Below, piece after piece: positions 55,301 to 64,000 of a DNA stretch of 64,000 nt. Numbering within the stretch: position 1 is the first letter of the stretch; each line of letters begins with the position of its first letter. Made by a program: the position numbers and the translations under genes. This DNA comes from Erythroxylum novogranatense (lineage: Eukaryota; Streptophyta; Magnoliopsida; Malpighiales; Erythroxylaceae): contig CM057231.1 of NCBI GenBank assembly GCA_029891385.1, positions 62,479,103 through 62,543,102 of the forward strand, given 5' to 3'. The notes under the pieces were generated by a model, which was not told the origin of the DNA, ran no database searches, and worked only from the letters and a program-made list of their open reading frames with translations.

Positions 55301-55519
55301 CGATTATCCATGCCGAAAGAAAATGTTGATGGTCAAGTCAAGACAAATAATTATGCCTATAAAATCAAATCATGTGAACCGAGACAACAAACAAATAATA
55401 TACCTTGTCTTGTGAGGAAATTTGATGTTTTATTATTTGACTAATTCAAAATTTCACGGAAAACAATATTCCTTGTCTTTTTTCAAGTCTAAAGATTGAA
55501 AAGTTCCAGAATAATAAGA
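52331..55519. other. Unassigned segment downstream of the Helitron helicase
   Basis: Between helicase C-terminus and the copia-derived block. It has no open frame over 90 codons on either strand. In plant Helitrons an RPA-like (OB-fold) gene often sits near this place. I looked for one around 54850-55400 and found only weak, broken resemblance, so I make no call. Confidence 0.35.
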
Positions 55520-56240
55520 ACTTTAACTCGATTCAGAGTTCGCTACTTGACAGTAGCTACATATAATTGTCCGTGAGAGAATACAGTTGACGGAGATAAA
55601 TTCCAACATGATCGTTGTTTGACCTGGGATTTGTTTATAGTCATTGCAAAACACATACGAATTGAAATTGTGTTCGATAAAAGGAATTCCATTTTTTCGT
55701 TCTCCGAGATTGCAAGGAATCTTAGGTATAAAATGATTTTTCCTTTGTGAGGTCCAAAACAATTTCAAATGAAATTGTATGATCTTTTAGTCGTCTCGCA
55801 TATCAACCTTGTTCCATTGCATAATCCTTCCGTTGATTTAAATTTCTCGTAAGCATAATTGAGAGCCTTCTTTCAAAGAAAAGTTTACGAGGAGGTAGTC
55901 CTTTAGGTTCAAAGAATCGAGAAAATCTTGATAATCACTTGATGTCTCGCGATCAACCGCCTTGTCAAAACTCACATATGAATGCAAATCTCCTGTTAAT
56001 TTTGAATCATGATGTCATTAATTTCATCAACACAATTATTCGCTGGACATAGCACGATCCGCTTATCATCCGACACGGTCGATGAATATAAGCTTAGGTC
56101 GTGGAAAACATTTTCCAAGAACTCTAGTAAGCACAATCAGATATTAGAAAGTATAATCGTAATGCAAAAAAGATTAGTATGTAATTTAATGAAAAAGAAG
56201 CAACCTATGAATGATTCATCCTTGTTGTCGAAGGAATAAT
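55520..56240 (-). pseudogene. Helitron helicase, C-terminal part
   Basis: Minus-strand pieces match late PIF1-like Helitron helicase motifs: LCPTNNCVDEINDIM near 56000-56050, and in the 81-codon frame (55523-55768) HFIPKIPCNLGERKNGIPF and YKQIPGQT, counterparts of the conserved IPRI..., ...LPF and KSQGQT steps. HSYVSFDKA is visible near 55970. Frames shift between pieces. Confidence 0.8.
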
Positions 56241-56640
56241 GAGTTCATCCGTAAACATATTTGATCTGTTCATCCATCGTTCGAGCCTTCTCCAACCCGC
56301 AATAAGAAATCACAAAATGTGGATTTGAGATAGCTCTCATATTTGTCGTTAAATGTAGTTTAGAGATATGCCGCCAGAGATGTGAATTTAGAAGACTTGA
56401 ATCAATGAGTTGTTGTTTCGCTGTTTGGTGAATAATCGACAATGTTCGCTAAAGTCACCACCAAATACAACAATTTTACCTCCAAAAGGCTGATCGAGTT
56501 CATTATATCTTGTAGTAAACCATTAAATGCTTCGATGGCTTCGCTTTTCCATGGAAGCCTCGCCCCATAAAATAAGGTCGATTCAAATATCAATTTTGCA
56601 ACACCGCTTGTTTGCTCAATCGACAAACTTTTTGCTTTGA
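56241..56640 (-). pseudogene. Helitron helicase, middle part
   Basis: Minus-strand frames give EAIEAFNGLLQDIMNSI and, in a shifted frame, FGGKIVVFGGDF, the characteristic plant Helitron helicase motif, then SKLHLTTNMRAISNPHF. The Asp-Glu of the Walker B step is degraded. Confidence 0.82.
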
Positions 56641-57240
56641 TAAATTAAGGGGATTTTAAATTGAGTGAGCTGTCCTACCGCCGAAGAATTGACGCAAGAA
56701 CGCTCGATGTCGCCATCGCTATTGCAATGTGTCTCGTGATCGTAAATTTGCAAGAAGAGCTCGATATAAGAAAGTTTTACCTGCTCCCGACCATCGATAA
56801 AATAACTTGCACTCGTCAAGTGAGAACCGATTTCATTATTAAATCAAATACGGCTTTTTGGTCGTTTTAGTTTTGATTGTAATAAGAAGTCCTGCTCATC
56901 AATCTCTATATTCATCTCACTTTCTACCTCCTTATTTTGTCAAGCAGAATCAAGAAGAAATTCATGTTCGAAAATGATAATCGCCTAAGCTTTTTCCCAT
57001 TTGTTCCGTAGATTTATTGATATCTCAAGAGCCATTTTGTAATATCATCATATGTATACGTATTAGAGGATGAATAAGCATATAGGTAGTCGAGCAGGTG
57101 GTGGTCTCGAAGTTTCCTGTAGTTCCCTAGATTTGCTTATGAACAATAGAACAAGAGTGTAGCAAATAACAACTGAGGGATGTTGGCATTTGAAATATGA
57201 CACTTCACAAGTTGTTTGTCAGATGTAAGAGTCGATGCTA
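56641..57240 (-). pseudogene. Helitron helicase, Walker A region
   Basis: Minus strand, in one frame, SGAGKTFLYRALLANLRSR at about 56740-56800: GAGKT is the Walker A nucleotide-binding motif and FLYRALLA is typical of Helitron helicases. Upstream text KSLAIDINKSTEQMGK, near 57010, belongs to the linker. Reading requires frame changes. Confidence 0.82.
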
Positions 57241-57550
57241 GCAATCCTAATTACAAGGCAAAGATCCTCTAAACAGCTTCACCTTTTCACCATCAACAGC
57301 TAATGTTGTCAAACGACGCTGGTCCTCTAACATTTCGAGCAATAATCTCAAGTAATACCTTTCTCCTTCTCGAGGGTCAACAAAGGACTAATCGCCCTAT
57401 CACTTTTCTCCGCTTTCTTCCCACCACGCCCTTGTTTTTGATTCCAAACAAAATGTTGAGGGAACCGATACGCATATTTCATTTCGCAGCTTTTGATTTG
57501 TTGAATCGGTCCAAAAAATTCGTAAGCATTATTTTGAGAAGTCAAAATTC
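57241..57550 (-). pseudogene. Helitron protein, linker between Rep and helicase
   Basis: RFPQHFVWNQKQGRGG (57348-57545 frame) and, in the next frame, YLRLLLEML with TLAVDGEKVKLFRGS correspond to the conserved HFVWN...W...R, ERFYLRLLL and the Gly/Phe-rich step that follow the Rep domain. Confidence 0.8.
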
Positions 57551-58110
57551 CTCAATAAATAAGACAAATTAGCATCTTTAGCGAAGGAAACAGATTGTTG
57601 ATATGGAAGGTGAACTTGAGTATATAGATGGATGGATTAATCTCTGCAAGGCGGAATTCATAAATGCGCCATAAAGCTTCGGGTGAAATCCAACGCCTTC
57701 TTGAAATTTGTGATTTCGCCAATATCGACTCGGTTTCTTGGTCGCTGACGCTTAAAGTTGACAAGGTCGTGGCCCTTAAATACATATTTGTATAAATATT
57801 TAACAAGCTTCACAAAGGAACATATTTCAACATTAATGTGGCGCCAAGCAACATCGAAGGTACGCAGGCATGAGGAACCACCCATCTATTATCAACCTCA
57901 TGTCCGGATATTTTAACTTTTCTTCCATTATCTCTACGCCTATAAGACGGATAACTGCCTTCGCCATGGACAAAGGAAAGGAGTAAAACTGGGGTAATGA
58001 CTTTGCATACACCATTTCTCATGCAGTGGCATCGCTTGTTCATAAAACCACAAGGACCGTGGATCATGTGCTTAATGACAAGAGAATATAACTGAATTAT
58101 CATCGATTAG
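57551..58110 (-). pseudogene. Helitron Rep domain, C-terminal part with tyrosine motif
   Basis: Minus strand 58103-57810: MIHGPCGFMNKRCHCMRNGVC, then GSYPSYRRRDNGRKVKISG and NRWVVPH. The frame 57885-57658 has CSFVKLVKYLYKYVFKGHD, the Tyr-containing motif that in Helitrons carries the nicking tyrosines, followed by EALWRIYEFRL. Order and spacing fit the family, with shifts between pieces. Confidence 0.88.
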
Positions 58111-58290
58111 GTATTTCACCGATATGATTTGATCATAGGAATCGATTCAACAATTTAAATTGTGGTCAAGTATTGTAAGCAAGTGAGCATGAGGGAATCC
58201 ACGCTTTTGAAATTCAATTACGTAAACAAATGCGCAACATCTCCAAATATTCCTTTTTGATCGTTGATTTTCGTAATTTCAAATTTCGCC
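58111..58290 (-). pseudogene. Helitron Rep HUH motif
   Basis: Minus strand reads VIEFQKRGFPHAHLLTILD. The metal-binding HUH motif is HAH at 58183-58191. Together with the tyrosine motif downstream this defines the rolling-circle nuclease. Confidence 0.85.
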
Positions 58291-58956
58291 TCAACACTCG
58301 CATAATAAATCTGGTCTCTCTTGTGCTTTTTCATGGAATTTAAGATTCTCTTGTATTTCCTTCCACATAGGGTCGTAAGTCATAGTGAGAAAAAACTGGT
58401 TTGCCATATTTTTGCACCGAGCCATCAGATCTAGATAATACCGCTTCATGTCCTCGTCACCGATAAATGAAGTCGGAGGACAACTCACCGCCAATTGTAG
58501 AAGCTTCCGCTTGACCAATATTAACGCTTATCTAAAACACCGCAAAATTTCGATCGATTTCGCTCGCTTTTTCCTATGGAATTCAAGCCGTGATGTTTCA
58601 ATCTTTATATAAGAACCAACAACTAATTGTTGTAGTAGTCTTAAGTCGTGGATAAGCATGGATTCATCATAACTTCTCATTTGAAGTCGATGGCGTAATA
58701 CTCTCGCAGATACTACGCCATGTTCAGCATCCGGCCCTCGAGTAATTAGTAATAGTAAGAAAAATGATAAATTAGTTTTGCCCAATTAGACAATATGTCA
58801 ACCAAGGTAATAAGCGCATAACTAACCTATGTTTTCGAGAGCAAATAATTCACCGCTGAGTAAAAGTGTTTAAAGAAGCACCGCTTGTTTGATCGTAACC
58901 ATTGGTGCCGCTTTGTTTGAGAATTTAACCGCTTAATGCGAGGATGCCATCCCGAT
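58291..58956 (-). pseudogene. Helitron-like N-terminal domain
   Basis: The 58291-58518 frame: LPPTSFIGDEDMKRYYLDL-like text, ANQFFLTMTYDPMWKEIQEN and QERPDLLC, matching the Helitron_like_N signature (LP.SF.GG, D.FLTMTCNP.W.EI, RPDL). The 58528-58785 frame contributes YDESMLIHDLRLLQQLVV and YIKIETSRLEFHR, the conserved segment before it. Confidence 0.88.
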
Positions 58957-59640
58957 TCACCCCATGGAAATGTATGGGTATTGAAGCGGTCGAGTATGCA
59001 TAATAAGATTGAATTCTATAGTCCGACCGAGGATCAGAGACTCGATATGAGGAGATTTATCATCGCTCATCATCGGGCCACCATATAGCAGCCTACTGGG
59101 ATGCAATTGAAGATTGTAAACGCTACCGATCAAGACCCTGATAACATCTCGTAACAACTGTGATTTTCAAGGAAGGAATATCTTTAAGACGGCGAAAGAA
59201 CCTAGCATAAGGGTTATCTTCAAGAATTGTCATAATCGCCTTCAAGGTACTTTCACGGGTTTATCACAACCGCCGAGCCTTTCATTGTAGTTCTTCATCC
59301 AGATCAAAGAAGTAAAGTTGATTCCAGATACTTTATTGCTTGTCGACACTAAACCGTCAAGGAAATGGTAAACTTGTCCTGAACACGGAATGTATAAACT
59401 CCCATTGTGTTTTTGTCACCACGATCATATCTCGCTCCATAGAAGTGAAAGCTACATTGTTATTATATGTACGAACATTCTTTCTCAAATGTTCGGATTC
59501 TTCGTCGCTATTTAGAAACAAAGACTTTAAAGCATAAGGCATCCGAGGAGCAACAATAGAAATTTGTCTCGATTTAACAACAAAACGATGGAGGTTCAAG
59601 GTAAAATCGCTTTATGCTACAATATTGACAATCTTCAACA
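58957..59640 (-). pseudogene. Helitron protein N-terminal region
   Basis: Minus strand frame 59357-59599 holds EESEHLRKNVRTYNNNVAFT, conserved near the start of plant Helitron proteins. Around 59160-59240 NPYARFFRRLKDIPSL and downstream QYPYISMG (LQYPLLFPHG counterpart) follow. The true start codon could not be fixed. Confidence 0.8.
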
Positions 59641-60400
59641 AAAGGGAGCCGCTCACCAACCGTAAATTCTGAATAATGTTAATGTTGTAGGAGATGCGAT
59701 TTATCCCTTGAAACGATAAAAGGACATTATAATGATGTGGAGTAATTAGGTTGGAAATAGTTTCGATATATTGTAAAACAAATACCTTCATTTATGTAAG
59801 AGGGTTCATAACTTGAAGTCGACCGGTGGAAGGTTCGATATTAATGAAAGATTCCTTCGCTGAGGAGTAATTTTCAACAAGTGTAGATGAAGTGAAGATG
59901 TGTTTTGGCAGCTCGATTTTCTACGCCGTCGCAACAATTCTTGTTTTTTTCATTCGCATTCGAGCATAATTTTGACGCCTTTAGCATTTCTATCCATATG
60001 TAAATACCGAGGAATCGATATAATATAAACGCCCTCGATCTATCCATTCATGATCTTCGTGTATCACAAAGGAACATTAATAAATAAACATTATGTTTAT
60101 GACCTAATAAACAATATGTCGAGCAAACATGAATACAAACCATTTAAACAACTAAAGCAAAATTTATATAAAAAATTATTTAATTTAACAACAAAAAATA
60201 GAGTATACATGCAGCCACAACGTAGAAAGGAGAATATGCTCTATTCAGTTAATAAATAACAACAAAGAGAATTTTGGCTCAAAATTTATTTTACCTAAAC
60301 ATATATACCTTAGTACTCCAAGAATGCAAAGAGAATAAGCACTGAACCGAAAAAATGGAGTATAAATGCGCTAGAATCTAGAACTGTGAATTTGATAACT
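59641..60400. other. Upstream of Helitron protein, nothing recognised
   Basis: AT-rich, with a small Lys/Asn-rich open frame on the plus strand (60050-60259) that looks like chance. A Helitron 5' terminus would be expected here or further right but was not found. Confidence 0.35.
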
Positions 60401-63000
60401 AAAAGAAGAGGGTAGTTGAGAGAAGTAAAGTTTGGGGGAGAAATGTTTCAAATGTCGATAGATTTGGTTTAAGGATTAAGAGAGGAGAACAAAAGAAGTT
60501 AGAATATAAAGGTGTCACGAGTGCGGATTTACGATCAAATATCGCTCTAAGTTATTTTGATGCCAAAGAAATTGCTCTTGAATGATTGATTGACAAAGGA
60601 TGCAAAAGGCAAGCTTCTAAGAAAAGGAAATGATTGTAGAAGACCTCAGAAGAAACGAAGGCAAACAACGATAGTAATTTCTCAAGAAGAGAAAATAATT
60701 GTAGAAGGTCAACTCGTCCCGAGTAGCACGGTATAATAATTTTATCACCTATGAATTGAAACGCCGATCTCTACTGTGGTGCTCTTCTTCTAATTTCGCT
60801 CATGTTTGCTTACTTACAATATGTTTTTGGCAGAATCGACATTATTATACTAGTTAGAAGATTATTCCATACAAGAAAAGCACGCCTTCTCGTTCAAACA
60901 TTTTCAAGCACTGTCTTTCCTGCCACAAGTAAAAATTATGACGGTCTCGACCTATGAATTAAAACGTTAATCTGCTTCCGCGCTATTTCGAATACGCCGG
61001 CAAGGTTTGACATTATACGATTAATTGAAACGCCAATCCAAATTGACACAAGAAACTTCGCAGCTTAAAAGGAAGAGATTGTTAAGTCAAAACAACTTGA
61101 CATCAATGATTTCGATGAAGTACAAATAATGATGAAAAGGAGACGATGAAAACAAGACTAAGTTCAAAAGCAAACACAAGTTGAAAAGCGATGGAAGCAA
61201 AACCAGATTTAAGCAAAAGGCATTTAAAGTCAGGCAAAAGTAGACCGAGTAAAAGGACGGTCAAAAGCGCATTTAAAGCAAACCACGGTGAATTACTTAA
61301 TCGCTTTATGACCTATGAATTGAAACGTCAATCTCGTATGGTCCTCTTCTTGTCTTTGTAGTCCCTCATTTTGCTTATTTCGAATAGGTTATTGGCATTT
61401 GGTCGAATCGAGATTATCATAGCAGCTAAGATTATTGGATACAAGACAAAGAGATGTGAAATGATTCATACATTTTGGGAGTAACCGTAAAGGCATGCAT
61501 GATAAAATTTCGCTCTAAGTTATTTTGATGCCAAAGAAATGGCCCTCAATGATTGATTGATAAAGGGATGCAAAAGCCGAGCTCAAAGAAGAGCAAATGA
61601 TCGAGAAGGTGAACCCGCCACTAAGAAAAGTAAAGGAAAACAATGATAGTAATTTCTAAGAAGAGAAAATAATTGTAGAAGGTCAACTCGTCCCAGTAGA
61701 CGGTATAATAATTTTATCACCATGAATCAAACGCCGATCTCTACTCGGTGCTCTTCTTCTAATTCGCTCGTTTGCTTACTTCTTCAATACGCTTAGGTGA
61801 ATCACATTATTATACCGCTAGAACATTATTCCATACAAGAAAAGCAGTGTCTTCTTAATCTCTCGGGTGTTTACTGCAATACGCTATTGGAAGTGTTTGA
61901 CATTACCTATTAATTCAACGTCAATCTACCCGACAAGAAATCTCGCAGCTAAAGGAGGAGATTGTTAAGTCAAAACGACTTAACATAAATGATTTCGATG
62001 AAGTACAAATAATTATGAAAAGGAGACGATGAAAACAAGACTAAGTTGAAAAGCAAACACAAGTTCAAAAGCGATGGAAGCAAAAGGCATTTAAAGTCAG
62101 CAAAAGTAGACAAGCAAAAAAAACAGACGATGCAAAATGACGTAAACCAAAGCACGCGTGAATTATTTAATCAGCTTGAGTTAGTTACATAACTCAATCA
62201 ATAACATGTTCGTCAAGAATCAAGCAATCAACGTATGGTCGCCTTCCTTCATGAAAAATGTAAAATAATTGTAGAAGGTCAACTCGTCGAGTAGCAGGTA
62301 AGAAATCTTTCACCTATGAATTGAATCGTCAATCAAGTATGGTCTTCTTCTTTGCAATTCCGATTTTGCTTACTCGAATACGTGATTGGTATTTGGCAGA
62401 ATTGACATTATCATACCGCTAGAAGATTATTGCATAGAAGAAATACAGATGTCAAACTGTCAGTCAACAATTACAATCTCGCTCGGTCGCCTTCTCTTCA
62501 TGAAAACATAAAATAATTGTAGAAGGTAAACCCGTCCGAAGTAGTGTAAGAAATCTATCACCTATGAATTGAAACGCCAACTGTGTTCGTCCTCTCTCTT
62601 TGCAAATTCTCATTTTGCATACTGTGGAATACGTTATTGGTATTTGGCAGAATCGACATTATCATACCGCTAAGATTATTGCATAGAAGAAAAACAGCTT
62701 CGAGAGTCATTCATACATTTTGGGGTTACGGTATTTCCTTGCCACAAATAAATCAATATGACGGTGTCGAGAAGTCTTATCACGTATGAATTGAAACGTG
62801 AATCGGTTCGTTTACTCCGCAACACGCTATCGGCAAGTGTTTGACATTATTATAGCTAGAAGATTGTACCTATTAATTGAAAACTCAATCTACGCGAGAA
62901 AAAATCTATGCGCATTTTAACCTATTGAATCGCATGTTAAGTAAAAACGACTTGACATATATGATTCAATGAAAACAAACTAACAAAAAAGACTCGAGAA
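60401..63000 (+). repeat. Direct repeats of about 0.9-1 kb with LTR-like starts
   Basis: 60531 onward and 61507 onward share long near-identical stretches (GCTCTAAGTTATTTTGATGC, AGAAAATAATTGTAGAAGGT, GCCGATCTCTACT). Each continues to a purine tract and the LTR-like start TTGTTAAGTCAAAAC at 61077 and 61963. Shorter copies of TATGAATTGAAACG plus a GAAGATTATT segment recur at about 62310, 62560 and 62770. Likely nested or tandem LTR fragments; no coding sequence. Confidence 0.65.
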
Positions 63001-63400
63001 TGCGAAAGCATAAATAATATGTTGACTTCGACTTTTATTTATAACCTTCGTGTTCAACCGCTTGTCCACCCATCTCTAGTAGCATTGTCTCGAGAAATTT
63101 AGACATAAAAGACGACATGTTCAACCATGCAAGGACGCATTTAAATAAAGAAGACTAAAAGAATAAAGAATTCAAGAAAAGTGTCGTCCAAATTTTTTTT
63201 AAAATTAAGCATGATTAGATTGATTAAGTAAGTTGTTAGCATTATTTTGGAATTCATGGGTAGATGGATGATGTAAGTTTAAGTGAGATTATAGCATGTT
63301 GAGAGTGGAGGATGACTGAGAGGTTTAGAAGATAAAGAAATATGTTAGAATCCAATGCTTCAAGAATCGGGTCATTTGAGCTCTATAGCCAAGTTATCCC
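63001..63400. other. Spacer, nothing recognised
   Basis: AT-rich sequence with no open frame or clear repeat partner. Confidence 0.4.
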
Positions 63401-63800
63401 GAAACACCGATCTATGCACGACCGCTTTTCAAATTGATTTTTATTTCAAATTGATTTTCGCTTCAATGAGCCGCTTCACCGATTTTCCTTCACCTGATTT
63501 TTGCTTCACCGATTTTGCTTCAAATGATTTTCGCTCAATTGCTTTTTGTTTCAAATGATTTTCCTTCACCGATTTTTTGCTTCAAATGTTTTCGCTTCAG
63601 CTGATTTTGTTTCACTTGATTTTCTGCTCAATTTGATTTTTGTTTCAATGATTTTCTGTCAAATTGATTTTCTGCTCACCTGATTTTGTTTCAAATTGAT
63701 TTTCCTTCACTGAATTTTTTTCACTGATTTTCGCTTCAATGATTTTCTTTCACATTTTCGCTTCAAATTGATTTTCCTTCGTGATTTTCTCGTCAAAGAT
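63401..63800 (-). repeat. Imperfect repeat tract of about 17-bp units
   Basis: More than fifteen units like GCTTCAAATTGATTTTC (variants CACCGATTTT, CAGCTGATTTT, CAATGATTTT). The same unit type occurs at 44230-44340 inside LTR copy B, so this is probably a minus-oriented LTR fragment. Confidence 0.7.
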
Positions 63801-64000
63801 AAGTAGAGACGTTAGTCAAGTGTTTTGGGCATAGTTAGAGGTCAATCTCATTTTTCATTTTCATGAGAGTCAGATATCTAGATGTACAAATGCATGAGTT
63901 AATGAAAACAGATTACATCGCTCTGCTTTTGTCATAGCCACCGTCATTCTGCCTTTATGTCTTCGCCTCACTTTTGTATACTCCGTCTCAGATTGTTAAC
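63801..64000. other. Window end, low-complexity continuation
   Basis: Short GTCAT and CTTCGCCTCACTTTTG-type pieces similar to the LTR repeat units; nothing else seen. Confidence 0.4.

Larger units (their letters stand above)
37772..60400 (-). mobile_element. Large decayed Helitron, minus strand, with nested retroelements
   Basis: The 3' terminus (hairpin plus CTAG) is at 37772, and Rep/helicase remnants run in matching orientation from about 59600 down to 55520. The distance between them is filled by Ty1/copia fragments (40490-51375) and repeats. The 5' end is not fixed: no TC-type plant Helitron start was identified up to 60400, and the right limit is approximate. Whether all segments belong to one insertion is an inference. 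Confidence 0.6.

Noticed and set aside
54850..55415. RPA-like OB-fold gene of the Helitron
   Set aside because: Position is plausible and a few words resemble OB-fold text, but the matches are short, broken and on an inconsistent strand.

Overview
This window is nuclear DNA of a flowering plant, most likely a eudicot. The evidence is one spliced plant gene with canonical GT-AG introns, several LTR retrotransposon lineages primed by initiator tRNA-Met-like sites, Helitrons with plant-type Rep/helicase proteins, and AT-rich microsatellites. I cannot name the species. No tRNA, rRNA or CRISPR array was seen.

Layout. 1-8462: a large LTR retroelement with very long LTRs (about 3.5 kb by comparison of the two copies) around 3.7 kb of non-coding DNA (LARD-like), truncated at the right. 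8463-9090 and 16503-17916: Helitron-derived DNA, split by a complete Ty1/copia element (9091-16502, LTRs of about 1050 bp, target duplication TAATC). 17916: a Helitron 3' terminus (hairpin plus CTAG) facing right. 18093-35409, minus strand: the only convincing host gene, a 12-exon homologue of Arabidopsis NTMC2T6.1 (At1g53590), an ER-anchored SMP plus C2 protein of the extended-synaptotagmin class, predicted at 710 residues with every splice junction in frame. Its fifth intron is 11.2 kb because it holds a decayed minus-strand Ty3/gypsy element, itself interrupted by a younger plus-strand Ty3/gypsy element (24481-30122, target duplication CCATC). 35410-37771: gene upstream region, then about 0.64 kb of AAT microsatellite. 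37772: a second Helitron 3' terminus facing left, so the gene sits in an island between two convergent, mutually inverted Helitron ends. 37772 to about 60400: a minus-strand Helitron with decayed Rep (HUH, tyrosine motif) and PIF1-like helicase, invaded by Ty1/copia (SIRE-like, envelope-like region) pieces in both orientations. 60400-64000: direct repeats of LTR-like and low-complexity DNA.

The host gene is intact. Every mobile-element protein here is broken by stops or frameshifts. The features most worth a second look are: palindromic GTCGAC arrays shared by a Ty3-like and a Ty1 LTR; a stop-free 84-nt intron inside the C2 domain; the inverted Helitron ends around the gene; and an odd indel pattern at CAG/CTG-like sites from 38 to 64 kb that may be a sequencing artefact of heavily methylated DNA.
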